This document shows, one piece after another, positions 10,913 through 20,690 of a DNA stretch of 64,000 nucleotides; within the stretch, counting starts at the first letter, position 1, and the number at the start of each line of letters is the position of its first letter. A program made the position numbers and the translations under genes. Origin of the DNA: Methylococcaceae bacterium (GTDB taxonomy: Bacteria > Pseudomonadota > Gammaproteobacteria > Methylococcales > Methylomonadaceae); the NCBI GenBank assembly GCA_014191975.1, contig BJHG01000002.1, positions 1-64,000 of the forward strand. Reading direction: 5' to 3'. The notes beneath the pieces are model-generated. The model did not search any database and had not been told where the DNA came from. It saw nothing but the letters and a program-made list of their open reading frames with translations.

Positions 10913-11917
10913 ATGTTTAAACTTCGATCATTAGTTACCGCTTTGGCGTTAGTGGGTTCCGTTTCAGTTGCCAGCGCGTGGGAAGTGTTGCCGACGCAAG
11001 CCCCGGAACCTGCTGATAATAAAAGCAGTGTCGAAAAAGTAGAATTAGGCAAAATGCTTTATCACGATCCACGTTTATCTTCGACTGGCACAGTTTCTTG
11101 CGCGTCTTGCCATAACACGATGTTGGGCGGTGAAGATAATCGCCCCAATTCAATGGGCGTTCAGGCTCAACTTGGTGGACGTAGTTCGCCAACAGTTTGG
11201 AATTCAGCGTTTAATAAAGTTCAATTTTGGGATGGACGCGCGGCGAGTTTAGAAGAACAAGCCGCTGGTCCCGTCACGAGTCCCGTTGAAATGGGCATGA
11301 AAAGTTGGCATGACGTGACTGTACTTTTAAAAGGAATTCCAGGTTATCAAACGGCATTTGAAAAGGCGTTCGGCAAAGATGCTATTTCTAAAGATACCGC
11401 CACGAAAGCCATTGCGGCGTATGAACGCACCTTGATTACGCCAAACAGCCCGTATGATAAATTTGTCGGTGGCGATAAATCAGCGTTGTCCGCACAACAA
11501 ATTCGCGGCATGGAGAAAGTGGCGGAACTCGGTTGCACCAGTTGCCACAGTGGCGCGGCGTTTAATGGCGCGGGAACGTTCCAAAAATTCCCGATGATTA
11601 GCGACGGTTATTTGGAAGCAAAATACCATTTCAGCAAAGACAAAGGTGTGGCAGAGGTATCTAAAAAAGCCGAAGACGAACATTTCTGGAAAGTGCCAAC
11701 GTTGCGAAATATCGCATTAACCGCGCCTTATTTACATAATGGATCAGTGGCAACGCTTGATGATGCAGTAAAAATCATGGCAAAAGTACAATTAAACAAA
11801 GAATTGTCGAAAGATGAAACCGCTGACATTGTTGCATTCTTGAACGGTTTGACGGGTGAATTCCCAAAACAAATGATGCCAAGATTACCTGAAACGTCTG
11901 GTAGAACGACGAATTAA
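10913..11917 (+). CDS. Diheme cytochrome c peroxidase (CcpA/MauG-like)
   Basis: Signal peptide, two heme-binding motifs CASCH and CTSCH; LGKMLYHDPRLSSTGTVSCASCHN. Confidence 0.92.
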   Translation: MFKLRSLVTALALVGSVSVASAWEVLPTQAPEPADNKSSVEKVELGKMLYHDPRLSSTGTVSCASCHNTMLGGEDNRPNSMGVQAQLGGRSSPTVWNSAFNKVQFWDGRAASLEEQAAGPVTSPVEMGMKSWHDVTVLLKGIPGYQTAFEKAFGKDAISKDTATKAIAAYERTLITPNSPYDKFVGGDKSALSAQQIRGMEKVAELGCTSCHSGAAFNGAGTFQKFPMISDGYLEAKYHFSKDKGVAEVSKKAEDEHFWKVPTLRNIALTAPYLHNGSVATLDDAVKIMAKVQLNKELSKDETADIVAFLNGLTGEFPKQMMPRLPETSGRTTN

Positions 11918-11934
11918 GACTAAAAAGGCAAAAC

Positions 11935-11972
11935 AAAAAGGCACAAGATTGAAAAATCTTGTGCCTTTTTTT
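11935..11972 (+). terminator. Rho-independent terminator
   Basis: aaaaaggcacaagattgaaaaatcttgtgcctttttt. Confidence 0.85.
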
Positions 11973-12061
11973 ATGGTCAAAATTAAAAATAAATCATCAA
12001 CCAAAATTTATTCTAAAACGATTGATTGTATAATTCTTCTTTTTATTTTCTTGTGAAATTC

Positions 12062-14668
12062 ATGACCCACTCCATTCGTTTTTCGTCGCGCTTATTCCAT
12101 TGGTGTGAGCAAAAAATTGTTCACTTTCCTTGGCTTGTCGTTTTAGCTGCCGTTTTTCTTTGCGTGGGTTCAAGTTATTACGTTTACGAACATTTAACAG
12201 TGAATACAAATACCGCTGAAATGTTGTCGCCCGATTTACCTTTTCAGCAAAATCAAAAAAAAATCGATTTGGCATTTCCCGCCGATGCGTACACGACATT
12301 ATTTGTGGTCGATGCGAATTCGCCGGAAGAAGCCACGCAAAGTGCCACGAAATTGGTGGATTCACTTCGCGCCAAACCTGACCGTTTTGCGTCGGTTTAT
12401 ATTCCAACTGACAATGATTTTTTTCGTCAGCAAGCGTTGTTATATTTGGAAACGCCCGATTTAGAAACCGTTGCCAAACAACTCACCGACGCGCAGCCGT
12501 TTATTGGGCATTTGGCGCAAAATTATTCGCTGGATGGTTTATTCGACATCATTCAACAAGCGTTGAACGAAAAAGAAAATGCGTTGCCGATGGATTTAAA
12601 TCCGTTATTGCTCGCGGTGGATAACACGATTAACGCGCAACTCGATGGAAAATCACAGTCGCTGTCGTGGCAAACGCTGTTGGCGAATAACAAACTCAGC
12701 GACGATGCGAAACGGGTTTTAATTGTGGCAAAACCAGTGGTGCATTTTGATGAAATGTTGCCCGTCGAAGGCGCCCAAGCTGCCGCGCGTGAAGCTGCTA
12801 ATCAAATCATGAGCGAAAATTCGACCGTGCGTGTTCGGATTACGGGCGAGAGTGCGTTGGAACATGAAGAACTCGAAAGCGTCAGCAATGGCGCGACGTT
12901 TGCGGGGATTGCGTCGTTGATTTTGGTGTTTGCGGTGCAATGGATTGGCTTTCATTCGTTGCGTTTGCTGGTGATTACTTACATTGTGTTAATTATGGGG
13001 CTGATTTTAACGGCAGGTTTTGCCGCAATTTCAGTCGGGCATTTAAACGTGATTTCGATTGCGTTCGCCAGTTTGTATATTGGTTTGGGCGTGGATTACG
13101 CGGTGCATATTTGTTTGTATTACCGTGAACGCAAAACGCGCGGTTATTCCAATGCCGAAGCGATTCATCACAGCATGAAAGGCGTGGGTTCGTCGTTGTT
13201 TTTATGTGCGTTGACCACGGCGTTGGGATTTTTAGCGTTTATTCCGACCGATTACGCGGGCGTTTCAGAATTGGGGATTATTTCAGGTGGCGGGATTTTT
13301 ATCGGTTTGATTATTTCGCTGACGGTTTTGCCTGCGTTGCTTTGCATTTTGCCCGTGAATAATCCGAAGTCGATTAAATCCGCGTTCGCGCCAAAATCTA
13401 TTGTCACGTTTCCATTTCATTATGCAAAGTCGATTCGTGTCGCGTCGATTTTATTGGCGATTGGCTCAATTGGCGCGTTGACGAATTTAACGTTTGACGC
13501 GAATCCGATTAACTTGCGCGACCCGCAAAGTGAATCCGTTTCGACGATTAAAGATTTGCTGAAATCGAAAAACGATTCGCCATTTTCCGTAACAGGTTTG
13601 GCGAATAATTTGGATGACGCGAATGCGTTGGCGACTAAAATGAAAGCACTTTCAGCCGTTCACGAAACGATTACGTTGAGCAGTTTTGTGGCTGAAAATC
13701 AGGCTGAAAAATTGGCGATTATTGACGATGTAAATTTGATGCTGGGAAATCAGCTCGAAAATTTCAACGTTTCGTTGCCTGAAAATCATGAACAACGCGC
13801 CGCGTTAATTAAATTTAACGAGCAATTGAAACGCGCGATTGCTGATAAAAGGCCGAATGCGCCGCTTGAAACGCTGGAAAAATTGCAAAGTCACGTTGAG
13901 ATTTTTCTGCACGCGCATAATGATGAGCCTTTGATTTATAAGCAATTAGAAAAAAATATATTGGGTTTATTGCCTTACACGTTGGAACGTTTGCGAACCA
14001 GTTTGAGTGCGTCGGCGTTTAATTTAGCCTCGATTCCAGAAGAAATGCGTTCACATTGGGTCAGCAAAAATGGGTTGTATAAAGTGTTAATCACGCCTGC
14101 TAAAGACCAAAATGTCGAAGCGAATATGAAAGAGTTTGTCGCGCAAATTAAAAGTGTCGATGACGCGGTTTCGGGTTTGCCGATTGCGAATGAAGCGGGT
14201 GGTGGCGCGGTGGTGAAAGCATTTTTACAAGCGTTCGGTGGCGCGTTTACGGCGATTACGTTATTACTTTTGGTCATTTATCGAAGTTTCAAACATACCG
14301 CGTTGGTGATTGCACCATTGATGTTGGCAGCTTTGCTGACGGGCGCGACGAATGTGTTGCTGGATAATCCGTTCAATTTTGCCAACGTGATTGCGTTGCC
14401 GTTGTTGCTCGGAATGGGTATTGATAGCAGCATTTTAATTATGCACCGCCTGCATTTTAATAAAAACGAAGACGAAAATCTGTTGCACAGCAGCACGACG
14501 CGCGGGATTATTTTCAGTTCGATTACAACGTTGTGCAGTTTTTCGAGTTTGTCTTTTACCCATCATCAAGGTATGGCAAGCATGGGTTTGTTGTTGTCGA
14601 TTGGGCTGTTTTTCACGGTGATTTGTTCGTTGATTGTGTTGCCTGCGTGGAGCGGGAAGAGGATTTAA
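12062..14668 (+). CDS. hpnN: MMPL/RND-family transporter, hopanoid-associated HpnN-like
   Basis: RND topology; NTNTAEMLSPDLPFQQNQKKIDLAFP; a probable aminobacteriohopanetriol aminotransferase lies downstream. Confidence 0.8.
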   Translation: MTHSIRFSSRLFHWCEQKIVHFPWLVVLAAVFLCVGSSYYVYEHLTVNTNTAEMLSPDLPFQQNQKKIDLAFPADAYTTLFVVDANSPEEATQSATKLVDSLRAKPDRFASVYIPTDNDFFRQQALLYLETPDLETVAKQLTDAQPFIGHLAQNYSLDGLFDIIQQALNEKENALPMDLNPLLLAVDNTINAQLDGKSQSLSWQTLLANNKLSDDAKRVLIVAKPVVHFDEMLPVEGAQAAAREAANQIMSENSTVRVRITGESALEHEELESVSNGATFAGIASLILVFAVQWIGFHSLRLLVITYIVLIMGLILTAGFAAISVGHLNVISIAFASLYIGLGVDYAVHICLYYRERKTRGYSNAEAIHHSMKGVGSSLFLCALTTALGFLAFIPTDYAGVSELGIISGGGIFIGLIISLTVLPALLCILPVNNPKSIKSAFAPKSIVTFPFHYAKSIRVASILLAIGSIGALTNLTFDANPINLRDPQSESVSTIKDLLKSKNDSPFSVTGLANNLDDANALATKMKALSAVHETITLSSFVAENQAEKLAIIDDVNLMLGNQLENFNVSLPENHEQRAALIKFNEQLKRAIADKRPNAPLETLEKLQSHVEIFLHAHNDEPLIYKQLEKNILGLLPYTLERLRTSLSASAFNLASIPEEMRSHWVSKNGLYKVLITPAKDQNVEANMKEFVAQIKSVDDAVSGLPIANEAGGGAVVKAFLQAFGGAFTAITLLLLVIYRSFKHTALVIAPLMLAALLTGATNVLLDNPFNFANVIALPLLLGMGIDSSILIMHRLHFNKNEDENLLHSSTTRGIIFSSITTLCSFSSLSFTHHQGMASMGLLLSIGLFFTVICSLIVLPAWSGKRI

Positions 14669-14670
14669 AA

Positions 14671-15582
14671 ATGGCAAAATTAACATTTGTACAACTCGCA
14701 CAACGAGTTTTAACGGAACATGACAACACGCCACTTTCAACCGAAGCAATTTGGAACTATGCGATTGAAAAAAATTATGTTGCGGAATTAAATAGCGACG
14801 GTAAAACGCCACAAACAACAATGGGCGCAAGAACGGGACAAGAAAAAAACATTTTTGCAGCAACAGAAGACCGTCCTAAACGCTATTATCTTTTGGAAAT
14901 GGCAAATCAAATCGATTTAGTACCAGCCACAGAAGAAAAATCAACGCCGCGCAAATCAGCAAAAACTTATCTCGAAAAAGATTTGAATCCGTTACTTGTG
15001 TATTTTGCAAAAACTTATCTGAATGTTCATTGCAAAACGATAAATCATTCTAAAAGTGGTAAAAAAGAATTCGGTGAATGGTTGCACCCTGACATTGTGG
15101 ATTGTTGGTTTCCAATGGGAAATTGGTCGCAAAGTTCGATTGAATTAAGCCAAGCTCTCGGCGTTATGAATGTGCGGCTTTATTCGTTTGAATTAAAGCG
15201 TGAATTAAACTTCTCAAATTTACGCGAAGCCTTTTTTCAAGCAGTTTCAAATTCATCGTGGGCGCATGAAGGCTATCTTTGTGCGGCGGATATTTCTAAA
15301 GATGACGATTTTTCGTCTGAATTAAAACGCCTTTCTGGTTCATTTGGAATTGGTGTCATTGAATTGAATCTTTCTGATCCAGATGCGAGCCGCGTTATTT
15401 TTCCCGCCAAACAAAAAGAAAATTTAGATTGGGAATCGATTGATAAACTGTGCAATCAAAATCCCGATTTCAAAGACTTTTTAAAGTCCATTAAAGACAA
15501 TCTAAAAATTAGCAAAATACACAAAGACGAATACGACGACGTTTTCTCTGCCGAAGAATTACAAGAAAAATTTCAACCTTAA
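14671..15582 (+). CDS. HARE-HTH / COG2958-like winged-helix protein
   Basis: MAKLTFVQLAQRVLTEHDNTPLSTEAIWNYAIEKNYV...GKTPQTTMGART...RYYLLE resembles HARE-HTH; track start 14533 lies inside hpnN. Confidence 0.6.
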   Translation: MAKLTFVQLAQRVLTEHDNTPLSTEAIWNYAIEKNYVAELNSDGKTPQTTMGARTGQEKNIFAATEDRPKRYYLLEMANQIDLVPATEEKSTPRKSAKTYLEKDLNPLLVYFAKTYLNVHCKTINHSKSGKKEFGEWLHPDIVDCWFPMGNWSQSSIELSQALGVMNVRLYSFELKRELNFSNLREAFFQAVSNSSWAHEGYLCAADISKDDDFSSELKRLSGSFGIGVIELNLSDPDASRVIFPAKQKENLDWESIDKLCNQNPDFKDFLKSIKDNLKISKIHKDEYDDVFSAEELQEKFQP

Positions 15583-15596
15583 CTTTTGGAAAAGCC

Positions 15597-16976
15597 ATGA
15601 CCTTTAGCATCGAAACCCTTTTGAACCAACACAGCAACGATAAATTTGAGTTGCACGAACAATTTTTAAACAACCAAATGGTGCGCGTTTTAAAAACCAT
15701 TGGTTACGACCGCCATTACAAAAAAGCGGTCGGACAATATCTTTACGACCAAGAAGGCACGGAATATCTCGATTTATTGAGCGGTTTTGGCGTGTTTGCG
15801 ATTGGGCGAAATCATCCGACCGTCATCGAAGCGTTAAAAGAAACGCTCACATTGGAATTGCCGAATTTGGTGCAGCTCGACGTGTCGATTCTGAGTGGTT
15901 TATTAGCAAAAGAAATTCTCAAAACCACGCCCGACAATTTAACCAAAATGTTTTTCTGCAATTCAGGAACGGAAGCGGTGGAAGCGGCGATTAAATTTGC
16001 CCGTTTCACCACGCAACGCGACAAAATCGTTTTCTGTGAACACGGTTATCACGGTTTGACGATGGGCGCGTTGTCGTTGAACGGCGAAAACATTTTCAAA
16101 GAAGGCTTCGGTTCCTTATTGCCAAACTGTGAAGCGGTTCCGTTTAACGATTTAGTCGCGTTAGAAAAAGCCTTGAGCAACAAAGACGTGGGGGCGTTCA
16201 TTGTCGAACCTATTCAAGGTAAAGGCGTGAATTTACCTGACGATAATTATTTGCCTGAGGTTCAACGTTTATGTAAACAATACGGCACGCTGTTTGTTGC
16301 TGATGAAGTACAAACGGGTTTAGGACGTACTGGGAAATTTTGGGCAGTTGATCATTGGAATGTGCAGCCCGACATGATTTGTATGGCGAAAGGGTTATCC
16401 GGCGGATTTGTTCCCGTTGGTGGTGTAGCGTTGACCACAAAAATTATGGACACCGTTTATAACCGCATGGACAGAGCCGTGGTTCACGGTTCGACCTTCG
16501 CGAAAAATAACATGGCAATGGCGGCAGGTTTGGCAACATTGGAAGTTATGAAAAATGAAAACTTAGTCGAAAATAGTCTAAAAATCGGCACAGAAATCAT
16601 AAACAATTTGAACGCGATGAGCAGTCGTTACGAATTGCTCAAAGAAGCTCGCGGCAAAGGAATGATGATTGCTATCGAATTCCAATCGCCAAAAAGTTTA
16701 AAACTTAAAGCAGGTTGGATGATGCTTGAAGCCGCAAACAAAGGCTTATTCTGTCAAATGGTGACGATTCCGTTGTTCAAAGAACACCACATTTTGACCC
16801 AAGTTGCAGGTCACGGCATGAACGTGGTGAAACTTTTGCCGCCGTTGAATTTGACCCCAAAAGATCACGACACGATTATCAGTGCGTTTGATGCTACGAT
16901 TGCAGAAACCCACAAAATGGGTGGCTCGATTTGGGATTTAGGCAAAAATTTAGCGGGTCATGCGCTGAAAAAATAA
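15597..16976 (+). CDS. hpnO: Class III aminotransferase, probable HpnO (aminobacteriohopanetriol synthesis)
   Basis: PLP class III motifs (NSGTEAVEAAIKFAR, VADEVQTGLGRTGKFWA, CMAKGLSGG); downstream of hpnN-like gene. Confidence 0.65.
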   Translation: MTFSIETLLNQHSNDKFELHEQFLNNQMVRVLKTIGYDRHYKKAVGQYLYDQEGTEYLDLLSGFGVFAIGRNHPTVIEALKETLTLELPNLVQLDVSILSGLLAKEILKTTPDNLTKMFFCNSGTEAVEAAIKFARFTTQRDKIVFCEHGYHGLTMGALSLNGENIFKEGFGSLLPNCEAVPFNDLVALEKALSNKDVGAFIVEPIQGKGVNLPDDNYLPEVQRLCKQYGTLFVADEVQTGLGRTGKFWAVDHWNVQPDMICMAKGLSGGFVPVGGVALTTKIMDTVYNRMDRAVVHGSTFAKNNMAMAAGLATLEVMKNENLVENSLKIGTEIINNLNAMSSRYELLKEARGKGMMIAIEFQSPKSLKLKAGWMMLEAANKGLFCQMVTIPLFKEHHILTQVAGHGMNVVKLLPPLNLTPKDHDTIISAFDATIAETHKMGGSIWDLGKNLAGHALKK

Positions 16977-17013
16977 AGCGGCTTTTTTAACATAAACGCA
17001 ACGAGACAAATCT

Positions 17014-17739
17014 ATGCCTATTGATATTTTATTGACGATTATTGTCACTGCAACGGTTCAATCAATTTTTGGTGTTGGAATGCTTTTATTTGGCACGCCA
17101 ATTTTACTTTTGCTCGGTTACAGTTTCATTGATGCACTGAGTGTCGTATTACCGATTTCGATTGCGATTAGTTTGTTCCAAGTGATAAAACACATTGATT
17201 ATGTCGATAAGATTTTTTTTAAAAAGGTGTTACGTTATTGCATTCCGGTTATCGTATTATTTTTGGCATTGATTACATCAATTAAAATCAATGTTGGCTT
17301 TATTATGGGGATTTTTTTATTACTTGTGGCACTCAAGAGTTTTTTGCCACAAGTGGACAACACGCTCAAATCAATTGTGAAATATGAACGATTGTACTTA
17401 ATCATCACAGGTTTGGTTCACGGCGTGAGTAATTTAGGTGGCTCACTGTTAACTGTTATGATTTATAGCAAGCAATATCCTAAAGATACTACCCGTGTGA
17501 CAGCGGCTGCGTGTTATGCAATGTTTGCTTTTTTTCAATTAATTACGTTGTTGATTATGCAGACGGATTTCAGTATTGCTTACGACATCAGAGCATTTTT
17601 TGTCCAAATTGGCATCGTGACGTTTTTAATTGTTGAGAAAATGCTTTATGGCAATATCAATAATGAAAAATACAATCATATTTTTGCTATTTTCTTGTTT
17701 ACAGCAGGTTTAGCATTGATTGGGAAATCGATGTTGTAA
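17014..17739 (+). CDS. TauE/SafE (TSUP) family permease
   Basis: ATVQSIFGVGMLLFGTPILLLLGYSFIDALSVVLPISI; multi-TM. Confidence 0.8.
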   Translation: MPIDILLTIIVTATVQSIFGVGMLLFGTPILLLLGYSFIDALSVVLPISIAISLFQVIKHIDYVDKIFFKKVLRYCIPVIVLFLALITSIKINVGFIMGIFLLLVALKSFLPQVDNTLKSIVKYERLYLIITGLVHGVSNLGGSLLTVMIYSKQYPKDTTRVTAAACYAMFAFFQLITLLIMQTDFSIAYDIRAFFVQIGIVTFLIVEKMLYGNINNEKYNHIFAIFLFTAGLALIGKSML

Positions 17740-17782
17740 AATACAGTAACTGAAATTTTTAACGTTTTAACTGGAGATTCAA

Positions 17783-18862
17783 ATGGCTCAAAAATTATCT
17801 GAAATCGTCAGCGCAGGTGTTGCGACAGGCGATGACGTACAAAAAATTTTCACGTTTTGTAAAGCTAATAAAATGGCTCTGCCTGCTGTGAATGTTGTAA
17901 ACAGTGATTCGATTAACGCAGTTTTAGAAGCGGCAGCAAAATCAAAATCGGCGGTCATCGTTCAATTTTCAAACGGTGGCGCACAATTTGTTGCTGGCAA
18001 AGGTTTGAAATTAGATGGTCAACAATGCGCGATTTTAGGTGCGATTTCAGGCGCACAACATGTTCACGCTGTGGCTGAATATTACAACGTTCCTGTGATT
18101 TTACATACTGACCATGCGGCGAAAAAATTATTGCCATGGATTGATGGTTTGCTCGATGAAGGTGAAAAACATTTTGCTGTGACGGGAAAACCACTTTTCA
18201 GTTCACACATGTTGGATTTATCCGAAGAACCGTTGCATGAAAATATTGAAATTTGTGGGCATTATTTAGAGCGCATGAGTAAATTTGGCATGACGTTAGA
18301 AATTGAACTCGGTTGCACAGGCGGTGAAGAAGATGGCGTAGATAATAGTCATTTAGACCAATCTAGTTTGTACACGCAGCCTGAAGATGTCGCTTATGCT
18401 TATGAACAACTTATTAAAATTAGTCCCCGCTTCACAATTGCCGCGTCATTTGGTAATGTTCACGGCGTTTATAAACCAGGGAATGTGAAGCTCACACCGA
18501 CGATTTTGCGTGATTCACAAACACATGTATCAAAAAAATTTAGTTTACCCGCGAATAGTTTGGATTTTGTATTTCATGGCGGTTCAGGTTCTTCAGCGGC
18601 TGAAATTGAAGAAGCAATCGGTTATGGTGTAATTAAAATGAACATTGACACCGATACACAATGGGCGGCGTGGGAAGGTGTGATGAATTATTACAAGGTC
18701 AACGAAGGCTATTTACAAGGTCAAATCGGCAATCCTGACGGTGACGATAAACCCAATAAAAAATACTACGACCCACGTGTTTGGCAACGTGCAAGTCAAG
18801 TCAGTATTGTCGCTCGAATCGAACAAGCGTTTGTGGAATTGAATGCCGTTAATTCTTTCTAA
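17783..18862 (+). CDS. fbaA: Fructose-bisphosphate aldolase, class II
   Basis: VPVILHTDHAAKKLLPWIDGLL, FHGGSGSS, GVIKMNIDTDTQWA. Confidence 0.95.
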   Translation: MAQKLSEIVSAGVATGDDVQKIFTFCKANKMALPAVNVVNSDSINAVLEAAAKSKSAVIVQFSNGGAQFVAGKGLKLDGQQCAILGAISGAQHVHAVAEYYNVPVILHTDHAAKKLLPWIDGLLDEGEKHFAVTGKPLFSSHMLDLSEEPLHENIEICGHYLERMSKFGMTLEIELGCTGGEEDGVDNSHLDQSSLYTQPEDVAYAYEQLIKISPRFTIAASFGNVHGVYKPGNVKLTPTILRDSQTHVSKKFSLPANSLDFVFHGGSGSSAAEIEEAIGYGVIKMNIDTDTQWAAWEGVMNYYKVNEGYLQGQIGNPDGDDKPNKKYYDPRVWQRASQVSIVARIEQAFVELNAVNSF

Positions 18863-18933
18863 ATTTTGGGAGATTATCGCGTGTTATGTTTGATAACACG
18901 CGATGATTATCAATAATTATCAGGGGTAGCATC

Positions 18934-19719
18934 ATGTATAACAAAAATAAAATTGTGTTAATTTCTGCGTTGCTATTCACGCAAAATGTTTCTGCAAATG
19001 AAATGAAGAATTTTGAAGGCATTCGGTTTATTAAAATCGATGCAGGTTGTTTTCAAATGGGACAAGATAAGCAGACCGATTTAAGCGCGAAAGACAAGCA
19101 AACGACGGCAAATGAATTACCGCAACACAAAGTATGTATTGATAAACCATTTTATATTGGTGAAACTGAAATTACCCAAAAACAATGGGAAGACGTAATG
19201 GGTCGTAATCCAAGTAAATTCAAAGGAATGTATCGACCAGTTGAAAAAGTTAGTTGGAATGACACACAAATGTTTATTGAAAAATTAAATGACCGTGCAA
19301 AAGGGGATTTTTATCGTTTACCGACTGAGGCTGAATGGGAATATGCCGCACGAGCAGGTACACAAACCGTTTGGTCATTTGGTGATGATTTAAAATCCAT
19401 TGGTGATTATGCCTGGTTTGGTAACGAAGGTTACGGTGGTGACACGCACGAAGTTGGGCAAAAAAAAGCCAATCCGTGGGGATTAGTTGATATTTACGGT
19501 AATGTTTGGGAATGGGTACAAGATTGGTATGATCCAAATGCTTATCAAAACAGTCTTGCTAATAATCCAAAAGGTTCAGAAACAGGGCAGTATAAAGTTT
19601 ATCGTGGTGGAAGTTGGGTTGCGAAACAGACACTTTTAAGGTCTGCGGTACGTTACAGTGGTCTACCAAGTACCCGTTCTGGCGACATTGGTTTTCGGTT
19701 GGTTCGAGAAATTAAATAA
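18934..19719 (+). CDS. Formylglycine-generating-enzyme (SUMF1) family secreted protein
   Basis: FYIGETEITQKQWEDVMGRNPSKF...RLPTEAEWEYAARAGT...GNVWEWVQDWYD...RGGSW. Confidence 0.9.
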   Translation: MYNKNKIVLISALLFTQNVSANEMKNFEGIRFIKIDAGCFQMGQDKQTDLSAKDKQTTANELPQHKVCIDKPFYIGETEITQKQWEDVMGRNPSKFKGMYRPVEKVSWNDTQMFIEKLNDRAKGDFYRLPTEAEWEYAARAGTQTVWSFGDDLKSIGDYAWFGNEGYGGDTHEVGQKKANPWGLVDIYGNVWEWVQDWYDPNAYQNSLANNPKGSETGQYKVYRGGSWVAKQTLLRSAVRYSGLPSTRSGDIGFRLVREIK

Positions 19720-19726
19720 CCAATAC

Positions 19727-19761
19727 AAAACGTCGCACGACAAAGTGACGCGCGACGTTTG
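19727..19761 (+). terminator. Terminator-like inverted repeat after the SUMF1-family gene
   Basis: aaacgtcgcacgacaaagtgacgcgcgacgttt. Confidence 0.5.
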
Positions 19762-19835
19762 ACAATATTTTCAAGCATTAAAATTACCAGATAGCCCGTA
19801 AAGCCCCGCCGTTTAGGGCGGGGAGTAAGGGTGCT

Positions 19836-19879
19836 TTTGATTGTGTAACGCATTAGTTGAAATCTCCAGTTTGTGAAAT
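19836..19879. repeat. 44-bp dispersed repeat, copy 1
   Basis: TTTGATTGTGTAACGCATTAGTTGAAATCTCCAGTTTGTGAAAT. Confidence 0.9.
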
Positions 19880-19901
19880 TATCGTGTGAATTCACGATTT
19901 T

Positions 19902-20228
19902 TTATTGCGTGAATTTTGCTTTTTCAAGTAATTCGAGCCCGCGTTGCGTTTTACCTGCACCATGTTGAGCGCGAATTTCAAATTGTGTTTTCAAATCAAA
20001 CTCCGCCACTTCGTCTAATAAATCATCGAGCGAAACCTTAATTGTCGGTTCGTTTTCACGCGCTTTCACAATTGCTAAAAGTTCCGCATCTTCCAATGCC
20101 TCATCAACATAATCATTCAGATATTTTGCCAAAACGTTATTCACAACTTCATCAACAGAGGCTAGCGTTTGTTGTGCAATCACGCTAATTTGCTGGTTTA
20201 AATTTTCGTTCAGTGTGATGGCTGTCAT
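19902..20228 (-). CDS. Antitoxin-like protein with no obvious toxin partner
   Basis: MTAITLNENLNQQISVIAQQTLASVDEVVNNVLAKYLNDYVDEALEDAELLAIVKARENE; helical antitoxin-like N-terminus; RBS AAAGGT. Confidence 0.5.
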   Translation of the reverse strand: MTAITLNENLNQQISVIAQQTLASVDEVVNNVLAKYLNDYVDEALEDAELLAIVKARENEPTIKVSLDDLLDEVAEFDLKTQFEIRAQHGAGKTQRGLELLEKAKFTQ

Positions 20229-20238
20229 GTTATTGACC

Positions 20239-20282
20239 TTTGATTGTGTAACACATTAGTTGAAATCTTCAGCTTGTGAAAT
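20239..20282. repeat. 44-bp dispersed repeat, copy 2 (overlaps hepT 3' end)
   Basis: TTTGATTGTGTAACACATTAGTTGAAATCTTCAGCTTGTGAAAT. Confidence 0.9.
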
Positions 20283-20690
20283 CGCCTCTTTTTTCAAAAT
20301 AGCCGATGAATAACGCAAAAATTCATCCAAATGCTGCGTAATCACATTAACCGTTATTACAAATTGCAATTTTTTGTAATCATGCACTGCAATGTTACGA
20401 AACCCCACCATCCGTTTGAGTGATTCTGCGAGTTTAGCATCTATCCAATTTGCCTTCGCTAACAGCGCAAAAACATCACGCGAACTTTGTGGCACGCCCA
20501 AATTATCACGACGAATTAAATGTTGCCCCATATCTAATGCGGCTTCACACGCTCGTTGAATGTTTAAAATGGCAGCATCTTGACGGGTGTAATTAGTTTC
20601 AAAACTATCAGGATTAAAATCGTATTCTTCTCGAACTCGTGCCACGCAACGTTCAATCGTGTCGGCTTTATTGATTAAGACATCATCCAT
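20256..20690 (-). CDS. hepT: HepT-like HEPN toxin
   Basis: RX4HXY motif RNIAVHDY; RQDAAILNIQRACEAALDMGQHLI; overlaps upstream nucleotidyltransferase by 8 bp. Confidence 0.88.
   Translation of the reverse strand: MDDVLINKADTIERCVARVREEYDFNPDSFETNYTRQDAAILNIQRACEAALDMGQHLIRRDNLGVPQSSRDVFALLAKANWIDAKLAESLKRMVGFRNIAVHDYKKLQFVITVNVITQHLDEFLRYSSAILKKEAISQAEDFN

Noticed and set aside
14533-14670. N-terminal 46 aa of the 14533..15582 ORF
   Set aside because: This stretch is an out-of-frame reading of the hpnN 3' end; the real start is most likely ATG at 14671.
19653-19895. ORF 19653..19895 (-)
   Set aside because: It reads through a terminator, the GC hairpin and repeat copy 1 and overlaps the SUMF1-family gene; likely spurious.
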